The translations under genes and the position numbers were made by a program. Below are positions 24,822 through 35,258 of a stretch of DNA of 64,000 nucleotides, piece after piece (position 1 is the first letter of the stretch; each line of letters starts with the position of its first letter). Below the pieces are notes generated by a model. That model worked only from the letters and a program-made list of their open reading frames with translations. It did no database searches and was not told the origin of the DNA. The DNA comes from Caballeronia arationis (lineage in GTDB: Bacteria > Pseudomonadota > Gammaproteobacteria > Burkholderiales > Burkholderiaceae). The stretch lies in assembly GCF_001544975.2 (NCBI RefSeq), contig NZ_FCOG02000014.1, positions 1-64,000 on the forward strand, read 5' to 3'.

Positions 24822-27300
24822 TGCTCACAGGGCGGATCTTCCAGATCTGGTCGCAGTACTCGCCGATGGCGCGGTCGGACGAAAACTTGCCCGAGCAGGC
24901 GGTATTGAGGATGGACATGCGAGTCCAGCGCCGCGAGTCCTGCCAGGCGGCGCTCACGCGCTCCTGGCACGCCACGTAGTCGGCGTAGTCGGCCAGCACC
25001 AGGAACGGATCGGACTGGAGCAGGTTTTCGACCAACGGGCGGAACACGTCGCGGTCGCCGCGTGAGAAATGCCCGTCTGTGATCAGTGCAAGAACGTCAC
25101 GCAACTGCGGGTTTGAGTTCGCGTAGTCCGCCGGGCGGTAGCCCTCGCGCCTTACTCGCTCGACCTGATCTGCGGTCAGGCCGAACAGGAAGAAATTATC
25201 CTCGCCGACTTCCTCGCGAATCTCGACGTTGGCTCCATCCAGTGTTCCGATGGTCAGCGCGCCGTTCATCATGAACTTCATGTTGCCGGTGCCCGAAGCC
25301 TCCTTGCCGGCCGTCGATATTTGCTCCGAGAGGTCCGCCGCCGGGTAGACGAGATGAGCGTTCTTGACATTGAAGTCGGGAAGGAACACGACCTTCAGTC
25401 GGTCGTTCACCGCGGGGTCGTTGTTCACCACTTCGGCCACGCCATTGATCAGGCGGATGATCAGCTTGGCCATCGCATAGCCCGGTGCCGCCTTGCCGCC
25501 GAACACGAAGCAGCGCGGCGCGACCGCCAGTTGTGGATTGCTCCGCAGGCGCTGGTAGAGGCTGATGATGAAGAGGGCGTTCAGATGCTGGCGCTTGTAC
25601 TCGTGAATGCGCTTGACCTGAACGTCGAACAAAGCGCCGGGGTCGGCGACGATGCCTGTCACGCTCCGGATCCGCCCCGCCAGCGCTTCCTTCTTCAATA
25701 ATTTGACGCGACGCCACCGCTCCTGGAAAGCGTCGTCGTTGGCGTGTGCCACGAGTCCCTGAAGCCGTTTGAGGTCGGTGATCCAGCCTTCTCCGACTGT
25801 CTCGTCGAGCAACCGCGCGAGCTCGGGGTTGCAGAGCAACATGAAGCGGCGCGGCGTGACGCCGTTCGTGACGTTGTGGAACCGCTCGGGCCACAGTTCG
25901 GCAAAATCCCGCAACACGGTCTGCCTGAGCAGGGTGGAATGCAGGGCGGCTACGCCATTGACGGCATGGCAGCCGACGGTCGCGAGGTGCGCCATGCGCA
26001 GCAGCTTGTCGCCGCGCTCGTCGATCAGCGACATCCGCGCCACACGCGCCTCGTCATTGGCGTAGCGCTGACGGAGATCGTCGAGAAACCGGCGGTTGAT
26101 CTCATAGATGATTTCGAGCGGGCGTGGCAGCAGGCTCCGGAAGAGCGGCAAACCCCAGGTCTCGAGCGCTTCAGGCAGGAGCGTGTGGTTCGTATAGGCC
26201 AGTGCGCGCCCGGTGATGTCCCAAGCCTCGTCCCACGGCATTTGCCTCTCGTCGATCAGGAGCCGCATCAACTCGGCGACCGCGATCGCCGGATGGGTAT
26301 CGTTCAGCTGCGCCGCGAACATGTCCGCGAACCGTTGCGTCGGTTCGCCCTTGAGGTCGAGCAGGCGCAGCATGTCCTGCAGCGAGCATGAAACGAAGAA
26401 GTATTGCTGGGCGAGGCGCAGGCGCTTGCCCGCTTCGGGCTCGTCGTTGGGATAAAGCACCTTCGATAGCGTTTCGGAGATCACCTTTTCCTGGACGGCC
26501 TGGTAGTAGTCACCGGCGTTGAAGTCCTGCAGGTCGAACGACTCTACCGCCTCGCTCTTCCATAGCCTCAGCGTGTTGCAGGTGTTGACGCGAAAGCCGA
26601 GCATCGGGATGTCGCAGGCAACGCCCTTGACCTGGTTCGCCGGTATCCAGCGCACGCGAAGGCGGCCGTCTGCATCGGTCTCGTTCTGGATGCGTCCGCC
26701 GAAGGGCACATAGAACGTGACGTCCGGACGCACGATCTCCCAGGGATTGCCCTTCTGCAGCCACTTGTCGGTGATTTCCACCTGCCAGCCGTCGCGGATC
26801 TCCTGATCGAAGATGCCGAACTCATAGCGGATGCCATAGCCGATCGCAGGCGTTTCGAGCGTGGCGAGCGAATCCAGGTAACAGGCCGCGAGCCGGCCGA
26901 GCCCGCCGTTGCCGAGACCTGGCTCTTCTTCCAGCGCGAGCAGCGTGTCGAGGTCCTGGCCGAGCGCCTGCATGGCTTCGCGCGCATTGGCCTCGATGCC
27001 CAGGTTGACGATGTTGTTGCCGAGTTGCGGCCCGATCAGAAACTCGGCGGAGAGATAGCAGGCGACCCTGACCTCGCGCGCGGCATAGGTCTGCACCGTC
27101 GCCACCCAACGGGCCAGCATGCGGTCGCGCACGCTGTAGGCGAGTGCCATGTACCAGTCGTGCGGGGTGGCGATTGCCGGATAGCGGGCCTGCAGGCAGA
27201 TGAGGTTGTCGATGACGTCGCGCTGCAGCGCGTCGGCATCCAGCCCGCTTCGTGCGGGTTCGGCGCTGCTGGATGTGGTGGCGCTCGGGCCGTCGGCCAT
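24802..27300 (-). CDS. glgP: Glycogen/maltodextrin phosphorylase
   Basis: An 832-residue GT35 enzyme of normal length. It has the pyridoxal-phosphate lysine in GTGNMKFMMNGALTIGTLDG (about Lys676), EPGLGNGGLGRLAACYLDS near the N terminus, RIHEYKRQHLN and the KVVFLPDFNV region. It releases glucose-1-phosphate from alpha-1,4 glucan ends. ATG 27300 lies 21 bases after the xfp stop with GAGGG upstream, so it is co-transcribed. Together with GlgX it provides full glycogen breakdown; no glgA, glgB or glgC is in the window. Confidence 0.95.
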   Translation of the reverse strand: MADGPSATTSSSAEPARSGLDADALQRDVIDNLICLQARYPAIATPHDWYMALAYSVRDRMLARWVATVQTYAAREVRVACYLSAEFLIGPQLGNNIVNLGIEANAREAMQALGQDLDTLLALEEEPGLGNGGLGRLAACYLDSLATLETPAIGYGIRYEFGIFDQEIRDGWQVEITDKWLQKGNPWEIVRPDVTFYVPFGGRIQNETDADGRLRVRWIPANQVKGVACDIPMLGFRVNTCNTLRLWKSEAVESFDLQDFNAGDYYQAVQEKVISETLSKVLYPNDEPEAGKRLRLAQQYFFVSCSLQDMLRLLDLKGEPTQRFADMFAAQLNDTHPAIAVAELMRLLIDERQMPWDEAWDITGRALAYTNHTLLPEALETWGLPLFRSLLPRPLEIIYEINRRFLDDLRQRYANDEARVARMSLIDERGDKLLRMAHLATVGCHAVNGVAALHSTLLRQTVLRDFAELWPERFHNVTNGVTPRRFMLLCNPELARLLDETVGEGWITDLKRLQGLVAHANDDAFQERWRRVKLLKKEALAGRIRSVTGIVADPGALFDVQVKRIHEYKRQHLNALFIISLYQRLRSNPQLAVAPRCFVFGGKAAPGYAMAKLIIRLINGVAEVVNNDPAVNDRLKVVFLPDFNVKNAHLVYPAADLSEQISTAGKEASGTGNMKFMMNGALTIGTLDGANVEIREEVGEDNFFLFGLTADQVERVRREGYRPADYANSNPQLRDVLALITDGHFSRGDRDVFRPLVENLLQSDPFLVLADYADYVACQERVSAAWQDSRRWTRMSILNTACSGKFSSDRAIGEYCDQIWKIRPVSIALDRL

Positions 27301-27321
27301 GGTCTTTTCCCTCGGGCGGAC

Positions 27322-29718
27322 TCAGTCCGGCCACACCCAGTCGGTGATCTCGGCGCGGTCGATGCCATGCGTGTGCGCATAGTTCAGGTTGCTGATGATG
27401 GCGTTCATCATGTCTTCCCTGAGATGCGCCGTTCTGCCCTGCAATCGCGGCACGCGGTCGAGCACATCGATCACGAGATTGAAGCGGTCGACCTGATTGA
27501 GAATCGCGAGTTCGAGCGGTGTGTTGATGTTGCCCTTCTCCTTGTAGCCGCGCACGTGCAGATGCTCGTGGTTGCGGAAGCGATAGGCGAGCTTGTGGAT
27601 CAGCCACGGATAGCCGTGGAAGTTGAAGATCACCGGCTTGTCCACCGTGAAGAGACTGTCGAACTCGCGCTCGGTCGAGCCGTGCGGGTGCTCGCTCGCG
27701 GGCTGCATCCTGAAGAGGTCCACCACGTTCACGAAGCGCAGCTTCAGTTCGGGCAGCCGCTCGCGCAAGATTGCCGTCGCTGCCAGCGCTTCCTGAGTGG
27801 CGACATCGCCGCACGATGCCATGACGACGTCCGGCTCCTCGCCCTCGTCGTTGCTCGCGCGTCGCCACACGCCCAGACCCTTCGCGCAGTGCACGATCGC
27901 TTCGTCCATGGTGGTGAACTGAAGGTGCTTCTGCTTGTCCGCGACAATCACGTTGATGCAGTCGGTCGAACGCAGACATTCGTCAGCGACGACGAGCAGC
28001 GTATTCGCATCCGGCGGAAGGTAGACGCGCGTGACAGAGGGGCTCTTGTTGCTGACGAGGTCGATGAAGCCGGGATCCTGATGCGAGAAGCCGTTGTGAT
28101 CCTGCCGCCAGACGGTCGAGGACAACAGGATGTTCTGCGACGACACCGACGCACGCCACGGCACATGGTTCTTGCAGATGTCCAGCCATTTCGCATGCTG
28201 GTTGAACATCGAATCCACGACATGCGCGAATGCCTCGTAGGTGTGGAAGAAGCCATGCCGCCCTGAAAGCAGGTAGCCCTCGAGCCATCCCACGAGCGTG
28301 TGCTCCGAGAGCATTTCCATCACCCGGCCGTCGCGCGACAGTTCTCCGCCGTCTTCGTCTTCGGGCAGCAGATCGCCCATCCAGACCTTCTTGCTGACTT
28401 CGTAAATCGACTGGAGTCGATTGGAAGCCGTTTCGTCCGGGCCGAACACGCGGAAGGTGCTCATGTTGTCGCGCATGGCGTCGCGCAGGAATTCGCCGAG
28501 TGGCCGCGTATTCTCGTAAAGCACCTTGCCCGCGCGAGAGACATCGACTGCATAGTCGCGGAAATCCGGCAGCTTCATCGCCCGGCGCAATACGCCGCCA
28601 TTGGCATGCGGGTTCGCGCTCATGCGTCGCGGCCCTGCCGGTGCGAGGGCGCGCAGTTCCGGCATCAGCCGTCCATCGGCATCGAATAGCTCTTCGGCCT
28701 TGTAGCTGCGCAACCAGCTTTCCAGAAGCTCGAGATTGGCCGGAGTGTTCCGGACATCGGAGAACGGCACCTGATGTGAACGCCACGAGCCCTCGGCCTT
28801 GTGGCCCTTGACCTCCTTCGGCCCGGACCAGCCCTTGGGCGTTCTGAGCACGATCATCGGCCATCGCGGCCGCTCGGGCTCGTCGCCCGCGCGCGCTTTC
28901 TCATGAATGGCGCGGATTTCCGCAATGACGGCGTCGAGCGTGGTGGCCATCTTTTCATGCATCTCTGCATGATCCGATCCTTCGACGAAATATGGCTTGT
29001 ATCCATAGCCCACGAACAGCGCCTCGAGTTCCTGGTGGCTGATGCGCGCGAGGATGGTCGGGTTCGCGATCTTGTAGCCGTTCAGGTTGAGAATCGGCAG
29101 CACGGTGCCGTCGCGCACGGGATTGAGAAACTTGTTCGAATGCCACGCCGTGGCGAGCGGCCCGGTTTCCGCTTCGCCGTCGCCGACCACACAGGCGACG
29201 ATGAGGTCCGGATTGTCGAGCGCGGCACCATACGCATGAGACAGGCTGTAGCCCAGTTCGCCGCCTTCGTGGATCGAGCCGGGCGTCTCCGGCGTGACAT
29301 GCGAACCGATGTGGCCGGGAAACGAGAACTGCTTGAAAAATTTCTGCATGCCCTCTGCGTCTTCGCTCTTGTCCGGATACACCTCCGAGTAGGTGCCTTC
29401 CAGATAGGCGGGACCGAGCACGCCGGGCGCCCCATGACCGGGGCCGGCCATGAAGATCACGTCGAGGTCGTCGCGCTTGATGACCCGGTTCAGATGCGCC
29501 CATGTGAACGACAGCGCCGGACTCGCGCCCCAGTGACCGAGCAGACGCTGCTTGACGTGATCGACCTTGAGCGGCTCCTTCAGCAAGGGGTTGTCGATCA
29601 GATAGATCATGCCGACCGAGAGGTAGTTGCACGCACGCCACCACGCATCGATCAGTCGAAGCTCGTCGGAGCTGAGGGTAGTCTGCTGTGAAGCGCCCGA
29701 AGTGGGAAGCTGGCCCAT
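27322..29718 (-). CDS. xfp: Xylulose-5-phosphate/fructose-6-phosphate phosphoketolase
   Basis: A 798-residue thiamine-diphosphate enzyme of the usual phosphoketolase length. Marks are [23 protein letters not shown] near 140-160, the ThDP/Mg motif [19 protein letters not shown] near 175-195, and [12 protein letters not shown]. It splits xylulose-5-P or fructose-6-P with phosphate into acetyl phosphate and glyceraldehyde-3-P or erythrose-4-P. ATG 29718 was chosen because AGGAG is 8 bases upstream; an 11-codon upstream extension lacks a site. First gene of the operon with glgP and glgX. No acetate kinase or phosphotransacetylase gene is adjacent. Confidence 0.94.
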   Translation of the reverse strand: MGQLPTSGASQQTTLSSDELRLIDAWWRACNYLSVGMIYLIDNPLLKEPLKVDHVKQRLLGHWGASPALSFTWAHLNRVIKRDDLDVIFMAGPGHGAPGVLGPAYLEGTYSEVYPDKSEDAEGMQKFFKQFSFPGHIGSHVTPETPGSIHEGGELGYSLSHAYGAALDNPDLIVACVVGDGEAETGPLATAWHSNKFLNPVRDGTVLPILNLNGYKIANPTILARISHQELEALFVGYGYKPYFVEGSDHAEMHEKMATTLDAVIAEIRAIHEKARAGDEPERPRWPMIVLRTPKGWSGPKEVKGHKAEGSWRSHQVPFSDVRNTPANLELLESWLRSYKAEELFDADGRLMPELRALAPAGPRRMSANPHANGGVLRRAMKLPDFRDYAVDVSRAGKVLYENTRPLGEFLRDAMRDNMSTFRVFGPDETASNRLQSIYEVSKKVWMGDLLPEDEDGGELSRDGRVMEMLSEHTLVGWLEGYLLSGRHGFFHTYEAFAHVVDSMFNQHAKWLDICKNHVPWRASVSSQNILLSSTVWRQDHNGFSHQDPGFIDLVSNKSPSVTRVYLPPDANTLLVVADECLRSTDCINVIVADKQKHLQFTTMDEAIVHCAKGLGVWRRASNDEGEEPDVVMASCGDVATQEALAATAILRERLPELKLRFVNVVDLFRMQPASEHPHGSTEREFDSLFTVDKPVIFNFHGYPWLIHKLAYRFRNHEHLHVRGYKEKGNINTPLELAILNQVDRFNLVIDVLDRVPRLQGRTAHLREDMMNAIISNLNYAHTHGIDRAEITDWVWPD

Positions 29719-30245
29719 ATCGACATCTCCTGTCCATGGCGCTTCACCCACGAGGGTTTGCGATGGGTGACCCGCACCGGCGCTTGTTTGAGTTTGCGGG
29801 CCGCGTCGCGCCTGTCGGCGGTCTCACTACATCGAATCGGGAAGGCAAAGAGGATGGGTCGCTATCAACGCAGAATACGTTATTGCATGTGGATTTCAAG
29901 CCGCTCGATCCCGGGGTTTGCCCGAAAGCACGCCTGCATAACGCGAAGCGGAATCTTCAGAGGTACTCGTCCGGTCAACCGCATTGCGCTGGTTTAGATG
30001 TGTGAAGAGATGAGCGACGTTGACTCAAGAGAATATCGATACACGTCGATGAATAATTTCAGATGCTGATACGACACCGCTGTCACGCGAAACGTGTTTG
30101 TTTCAGTTTCACGAGTGTAGTGTGCGAATTGCTGGGGAATCTAAGCGATGCATTCCCTCTTGCCGCTCATCTGCTATTGAGCGTCGACACGGTCCGTGCG
30201 CAGGACCAAGCCGGCGCGGGTCAAGTAGACGACCCGCAACGCAAC
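29719..30245. other. Intergenic region upstream of the phosphoketolase operon
   Basis: About 530 bases without a supported gene, moderately AT-rich between 29990 and 30180. It must contain the promoter of the minus-strand xfp operon. Short frames here lack ribosome sites or family likeness. I recognised no operator or small-RNA structure. Confidence 0.45.
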
Positions 30246-30280
30246 AAAAAGCGCTTCGGGCGGTTGCCCGCCCGAAGCGC
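30246..30280 (-). terminator. Rho-independent terminator of the DyP peroxidase gene
   Basis: A perfect 13-bp stem (GCGCTTCGGGCGG) with a four-base loop at 30251-30280; on the minus strand it is followed by TTTTT. It lies 27 bases beyond the DyP stop codon. Confidence 0.9.
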
Positions 30281-30306
30281 CAAACCATCGTCATCGCAAG
30301 CGCGGT

Positions 30307-31818
30307 CTACACCGCCTGCAGCCCCACGCCACGCAGGAACGTAAGCGACGGCGCGAAGAAGTACTCGCCGCCCTTCATCGTGACGAACGGATCGAAGCCG
30401 ATCTTCTGCGGCTGTGTCCCCGGCGTGTGACCGTCGAGCCACGTGTGTTCGTGACTGGCTGCGTCCGCGGTCTGCCCGATGATCGGATCGATCCCCGTCG
30501 ACGGCCGCATCTGCGACGCCACGATGTTCGCCACGAACGCCTTGTTGTTCGCCCATGACTTCTGCGTGAACTCGAACTGGTTCTCGATGTTCGCCATGTA
30601 CGCCATGAAAAGCAGCCCGACGTCCTTTTCCGGCTCGTGCCCGGCATCGGCGAATTCGCTCAGGTCGGCGCTGTGCGGACGCAGCGCGCCGTAGGTGATG
30701 CCGCGCCGCGCCATGATCGGGCGACGCCCCGGTTCCAGATCGGTCGCACCGGTGATGCGCTCGATGTCCCCGCGCGGATTCACCTTGCGGATATGCGCGT
30801 GAAACGGGCACTTCGCGGCATCCGGATCGCCGGAATAGTCGAAGTTGTTCGGCGGCGCGAGACCGGCTTCGTGATCCGAGAGAACGAGCGGCGTGCCATC
30901 CTCGAAGCGCCCGACGACCATTGCGCCCGCGCGGTCGAGCTGCACTTTTTGCGCGTCAGTGAGATCGCCTTCTTCCGCGGTGATGCCGAAGAGCTTCCGC
31001 CCGAGCGCTTCCTCGGCCGCGTTGAAGCCGCGCACGTTCTGCTCCAGCTTGCGGAACACGAAATAGCTGCCCGCCGACATCGGCCCGCTGCCGTTCGGAT
31101 CGGTGACCAGGAACTGTGACGGCTTGAAGCGGAAGTCCCAGCCGCCCGTCGAGAGCGCTTCCTCGTCGATGTCTTCCTGCAGGAAGAGGGGCTGGCTGCG
31201 ACCGTCGACATAGCCGAAATGCTCGACGCCTTCCGCGACGCCCGGACGGAAATTGCGCGTCTGCTGCAGGCCGCGCTCGATCGCGAGGACGGTCACGCCC
31301 GTCAGCGTGAGCCATGCCTTGACTGCGTCGGCGTCGGCCTCGACGGCTTGCGGGTCGGCGTCGGCGATCAGGAACATTGCGTCGGCCTTCGTGTCTGCCC
31401 AGCCTTGCGGATCCCATTTGCAGCGATCCGGGTCGCCCAGGTCCGTGCCGCGATCGGCCATGCCTGCGCGAAACGCCTCGCCCGGCGGAATCTCGACGTT
31501 CGGCCCGAGCGCCTGATAGCCGCTTGCACTGAGAAAGAGGGTTCGCAACGTGCCGCCGTCGAGAAAGGGCGGCAGGCGCTTGTTGGCACGCAGTTGCTCG
31601 TAGGCGCTCGTGCAGGCCTGTCCCAGCGCACGGACGATGCCCGCGGTCTGGTCCGGGTCGAGGCCCTGGAAGTTCATGAACACATGCGCGCTGTGATGGC
31701 GCCCGTGGCCCTTGAGGATGTTCGCCTGCAGGTCGTCGAGAAAGGCGCGCGTATCGGCATCGACGGCGGCTTGCGTCCAGCGCACGGGGGTATCGAGGAG
31801 GGTATCGAGTGAAGGCAT
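30307..31818 (-). CDS. DyP-type haem peroxidase
   Basis: A 503-residue peroxidase. It has the family GXXDG motif as FGYVDGRSQP (catalytic Asp205), a haem-ligand region CPFHAHIRKVNPRG (His340/His342) and the distal Arg region in RRPIMARRGITYG. The length places it with the larger type C/D-like enzymes. No signal peptide is seen (MPSLDTLLDTPVRW), so it is probably cytoplasmic; there is no encapsulin gene or cargo tail. DyP enzymes oxidise dyes, phenolics or Mn2+ with H2O2; the physiological substrate is unknown. GGAG precedes ATG 31818. It is monocistronic, closed by a strong terminator. Confidence 0.92.
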   Translation of the reverse strand: MPSLDTLLDTPVRWTQAAVDADTRAFLDDLQANILKGHGRHHSAHVFMNFQGLDPDQTAGIVRALGQACTSAYEQLRANKRLPPFLDGGTLRTLFLSASGYQALGPNVEIPPGEAFRAGMADRGTDLGDPDRCKWDPQGWADTKADAMFLIADADPQAVEADADAVKAWLTLTGVTVLAIERGLQQTRNFRPGVAEGVEHFGYVDGRSQPLFLQEDIDEEALSTGGWDFRFKPSQFLVTDPNGSGPMSAGSYFVFRKLEQNVRGFNAAEEALGRKLFGITAEEGDLTDAQKVQLDRAGAMVVGRFEDGTPLVLSDHEAGLAPPNNFDYSGDPDAAKCPFHAHIRKVNPRGDIERITGATDLEPGRRPIMARRGITYGALRPHSADLSEFADAGHEPEKDVGLLFMAYMANIENQFEFTQKSWANNKAFVANIVASQMRPSTGIDPIIGQTADAASHEHTWLDGHTPGTQPQKIGFDPFVTMKGGEYFFAPSLTFLRGVGLQAV

Positions 31819-32109
31819 GTTTTGCGGCTCCGGATGAAACGGGTTGGGACAGGCCCGGCCGGTCCGGCTGAGCGTCGGGGCAGCACCTGTCTCGGGCGCG
31901 TCGCTCGCGGTCCGCGTGAGCGGAACGCGAGCGGATCAAAAGGGGATCAAATGTGGTTCAAGCCCGGCAGCCGACGCGAAAGGTTGCCGAAAGCCAAGCC
32001 CAAGCGTAGTGCGCTTCCCGTTCGCAGCGTTATGACGATCTGACGAATCGATAGGACGATCTTGCGGAGGAGGGTCGCGCGGGGGAGGTCGGAGGGGAGG
32101 TGAGAATGT
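31819..32109. other. Intergenic region between DyP and EAL genes
   Basis: About 290 bases, promoter side of the DyP gene and downstream side of the EAL gene, both on the minus strand. No supported gene or further structure besides the hairpin at 32110-32136. Confidence 0.4.
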
Positions 32110-32136
32110 CAGCGGCGGCGCATCGGGCCGCCGCTG
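32110..32136 (-). terminator. GC-rich hairpin downstream of EAL gene, possible terminator
   Basis: A 10-bp perfect stem (CAGCGGCGGC) with a 7-base loop, 23 bases beyond the EAL stop codon. No T-tract follows on the minus strand, so it may only stabilise the mRNA end. Confidence 0.35.
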
Positions 32137-32159
32137 TCAACAGAAGGAAACGCCGCGCT

Positions 32160-33434
32160 TTAACGACGGCGGATGGCCGCGTCCCAGTTGATGTCGACGC
32201 ACAGCACCTGCAGGCCATGCGGCGTCTGCGCCGCGATCGACGCGGTAACGCAGAGGTGCGCCTCGTTGATCGACAGATACGGCGCCGTCAGATGCACGCG
32301 GCCGGGCGCGCGCAGCGCCTCGATGAAATACGGGCGGCGCTCCCAGCTTGCGCCCTCGGAATGCAGGAGCGGACTGAAGCGCTTCGCCCGCTGCGACGTG
32401 CGCACGACCGGCACGACGTTGTCGCCGATCTGGCGGCCTGCGTGATCCAGCAGAAAGCAGCGCGCGGTGTCGAGCAATTGCAGCAGGTCGCGTGTGGCCG
32501 ACGCGAGCGACTCGCCGTCGACGAGCCGCGCCGCCGCGTTCTCCAGCCCGCTGACATACGGTTCAAGCCGCGCCGCCTGCGCCCGCTCGCGCGCCGCGGC
32601 GCGCGAGCGCGACGCCGCCGAGAGCGTATCCATCAGATGGGCGGCGGCCTGCGGCTTGACGGCATCGACGTTCGGTCCGGCGAAATACGCGCCCTGCACG
32701 AAGTCGACGTTCGATTCCAGCGCGATCAGCGCGTCGCGTTCGGTGGCGAGGCCGCCCATGAGCACCAGTTGCCCCGATTCGTGCAGCAGCGACACGAGTC
32801 CCGGCAGCACGCGTTCGATGTGCTTGTGCTCGCTCGCCTGCTGAAGGATGCAGCGGTCGAGCGACACGATATCCGGCCGCAACTGCCACACGCGGTCGAT
32901 GTTCGAGTGCTTGACGCCGAAGCCGTCGAGCGAGATCAGGAAACCCGACTTGCGCAGCGAATCGATGATCTCCGTGAAGCGCGTCGTCTCGCCGCCCGCC
33001 TGCTCGGGCACTTCGAGCACCACGCGCTGCGGCGGCAGGCCGAGTTCCTTCAGCGCGGCGAGCAGCGCGTCGCCGTAGCTCATGTCCATCAGAGCGGCGG
33101 GGTGCAGGCTCAGAAAGAGCCATTCGTCGTGGCTGTCGAACGCGAAGAAGTTGCCGAGATGCAGCGACTCGGCGAGCCGCCCGAGTTCCAGCAGGTCGCC
33201 GCGCCGGGCGGCCTGCGTGAACACTTCGTGCGACGGCACGTGGCGCTCGGAATCGTCGCGGGCACGCAACGACGCGTGATAGCCGATCGCGCGCCGGTGC
33301 GACACCGAAAACACCGGCTGGAACACGCTGAACACGGTGTATTCGCCGTACAGGACGGTGCGCCGCGAACCGTCGTCGCCGGCAACGGGGCGCGGCGGCT
33401 GGAAGCGGGGAGGGTCGAGATCAACCATGCTCAT
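32160..33434 (-). CDS. Degenerate EAL-domain protein with C-terminal Cache-like domain
   Basis: A 424-residue protein. Residues ~33-260 show the EAL fold, but signature residues are changed: EALLR is HASLR (His53), the second metal Asp of DDFG is Gly (D170-G171), the KID lysine is Ser, and the E-G-V-E motif is GGLATE. It should therefore not hydrolyse c-di-GMP but could still bind it. After a helical linker (~270-300) the C-terminal ~120 residues (RRPYFIEALRAPGRVHLTAPYLSINEAHLCVTASIAA) resemble a single Cache sensor domain, although no membrane helix precedes it, as in YkuI-type proteins. Start ATG 33434 or 33428. Stand-alone gene. Confidence 0.75.
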   Translation of the reverse strand: MSMVDLDPPRFQPPRPVAGDDGSRRTVLYGEYTVFSVFQPVFSVSHRRAIGYHASLRARDDSERHVPSHEVFTQAARRGDLLELGRLAESLHLGNFFAFDSHDEWLFLSLHPAALMDMSYGDALLAALKELGLPPQRVVLEVPEQAGGETTRFTEIIDSLRKSGFLISLDGFGVKHSNIDRVWQLRPDIVSLDRCILQQASEHKHIERVLPGLVSLLHESGQLVLMGGLATERDALIALESNVDFVQGAYFAGPNVDAVKPQAAAHLMDTLSAASRSRAAARERAQAARLEPYVSGLENAAARLVDGESLASATRDLLQLLDTARCFLLDHAGRQIGDNVVPVVRTSQRAKRFSPLLHSEGASWERRPYFIEALRAPGRVHLTAPYLSINEAHLCVTASIAAQTPHGLQVLCVDINWDAAIRRR

Positions 33435-33695
33435 GGTGTCGGGGCGGTCGGGTGCGCTGGCGAATTGACGTATCCAGCAAGTTTACAGGATAGCCGCCTG
33501 TCCGTCCGAGCAAGAACCATGCGCGTTTGGCGTTTATTTGCGATATGAGAGCCGATTTGTGTGTTCAATGGGCTCTTCGGGTGGCGGACGCCCGCCGCGC
33601 CGTCGCTCGCCGTGCGCGGCCGTGGCGCGAGGCGGTGCCGCGCGCACTGTTCGTGTGCGTCGCGCACGACCGGACGGCGGAATTCGCAGGAAAGT

Positions 33696-35144
33696 CTAGT
33701 TCGATTCGGACGGATCGGGTTTGCGCTTCGACGCCGCGCGGATCTCCGGCGCAAGCTGCCCGAAGATCCACGCGGTCGCCGCCGTGATGACGCCGACGCA
33801 AAGGAAGGTCGCATGGAAGGCGGGCAGCGAATTGCTCTCGGTGACGCGCGGCAGGATGCCGGTGAACGTCGCGAGGATCGCGCCGGCGACGGTCACGCCG
33901 AGGCTCATCGACAGCATCTGCACGAGCGAGAACAGGCTGTTGCCGCTCGACGCGCCGCCCGTGCCGAGGTCTTTCAGCGTGAGCGTGTTCATCGCGGTGA
34001 ACTGCATCGAATTGACGCCGCCGAAGATCGCCAGTTGCACGAGCCGTAGCCAGAGCGGCTGATCGACGCCCACGAGTGAAAAGCTCGCCATCATCAGCCC
34101 GACGAGCACCGTGTTCACGACGAGCACGCGCCGGTAGCCGTGACGCTCGATGAGGCGCGTGACGAGCCGCTTGCACAGCATGCCGGCGGCGGCCACGGGC
34201 AGCATCATCATGCCGGCCTGGAACGCGGTATAGCCGAGGCTCACCTGCAGGAGCAGCGGAATCAGATACGGCATCGCCCCGCTGCCGATGCGCGCGAACA
34301 GGTTGCCGAGCAGGCCGACGCTGAACGTGTGGATCTTGAACAGATCGAGCGAGAAGATCGGCTGGGCGGCGCGCGTCGCGTGCAGCCCGTAGGCGACGAA
34401 GCAGCCGAAGCTCAGGATCAGCAAGACGAGCACGATGGCGTGCGCGAGGCCGAGGTCGGCGAGGCCGTCGAGGGAGATCGTCAGCGCGACCATGCCGACG
34501 GCGAGCAGCAGATAGCCCGCGAGATCGAAGGGCGGCGTGGCCGGGTTGCGGCTGTCGGGCATGTAGAGATGCGTCGCAATGCAGCCGACGATGCCCACCG
34601 GCACATTGATGAGAAAGATCCAGTGCCAGGAGGCGATCTGCACGAGCCAGCCGCCAAGCGTCGGCCCGATCAGCGGGCCGATCAGCCCCGGAATCGCGAC
34701 GAACGCGAGCGCGGAAAGATAACGCTCGGCCGGAAAGACGCGCAGCACCGCGAGCCGTCCGACGGGCAAGAGCATCGCGCCGCCCACGCCCTGCACGACG
34801 CGGTAGATGACCAGTTGCGTGAGCGACTGCGCGTTCGCGCAGAGCAGCGACCCGATCGCGAACACGAGGATCGCGCTGAAGAACACGCGCCGCGTGCCGA
34901 GCTTGTCGGCGAGCCAGCCGGAGACCGGAATCATCATCGCCATCGTGAGCGAGTATGCGATCACGACGCCTTGCATGCGCAGCGGCGCTTCGCCGAGGCT
35001 TTTTGCCATCGCAGGCAGCGCGGTGTTGACGATCGTCGAGTCCAGCGTCTGCATGAAGAAGCCCGTCGCGACGAGCCACAGCATGATCGTGAGCGAACGG
35101 TCGGAGGGCGCGGCGGTGGCGGTCGGCGGGAGGGTATCGGGCAT
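33696..35144 (-). CDS. DHA2-type MFS multidrug exporter (MdtD/EmrB-like)
   Basis: A 482-residue polytopic membrane protein. It has motif C-like GxxGPxxGPxxGG (VAIPGLIGPLIGPTLGGWL), the DHA2 start MQTLDSTIVNTALPAMA and the motif A-like GWLADKLGTRRVFF. About 13-14 helices are visible. It would export drugs or metabolites by proton antiport; the substrate is unknown. ATG 35144 fits the usual N terminus of the family; an ATG at 35186 (14 codons longer) cannot be excluded and neither has a strong ribosome site. It is divergent from the CoA-transferase gene. Confidence 0.88.
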   Translation of the reverse strand: MPDTLPPTATAAPSDRSLTIMLWLVATGFFMQTLDSTIVNTALPAMAKSLGEAPLRMQGVVIAYSLTMAMMIPVSGWLADKLGTRRVFFSAILVFAIGSLLCANAQSLTQLVIYRVVQGVGGAMLLPVGRLAVLRVFPAERYLSALAFVAIPGLIGPLIGPTLGGWLVQIASWHWIFLINVPVGIVGCIATHLYMPDSRNPATPPFDLAGYLLLAVGMVALTISLDGLADLGLAHAIVLVLLILSFGCFVAYGLHATRAAQPIFSLDLFKIHTFSVGLLGNLFARIGSGAMPYLIPLLLQVSLGYTAFQAGMMMLPVAAAGMLCKRLVTRLIERHGYRRVLVVNTVLVGLMMASFSLVGVDQPLWLRLVQLAIFGGVNSMQFTAMNTLTLKDLGTGGASSGNSLFSLVQMLSMSLGVTVAGAILATFTGILPRVTESNSLPAFHATFLCVGVITAATAWIFGQLAPEIRAASKRKPDPSESN

Positions 35145-35258
35145 TAGGACGGGCGCGGCGAGGGCCTTTCGGGGGCGAAGGCCCATGATTTTACGGTTGA
35201 TCCGCGCTTCGTGCCGCTCGTAGACTGACGGTTCCGGCAACCCGTCAGAGGCGTTTCG

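Noticed and set aside
32100-33548. 482-codon plus-strand frame opposite the EAL gene
   Set aside because: Arg-rich antisense frame without domain likeness.
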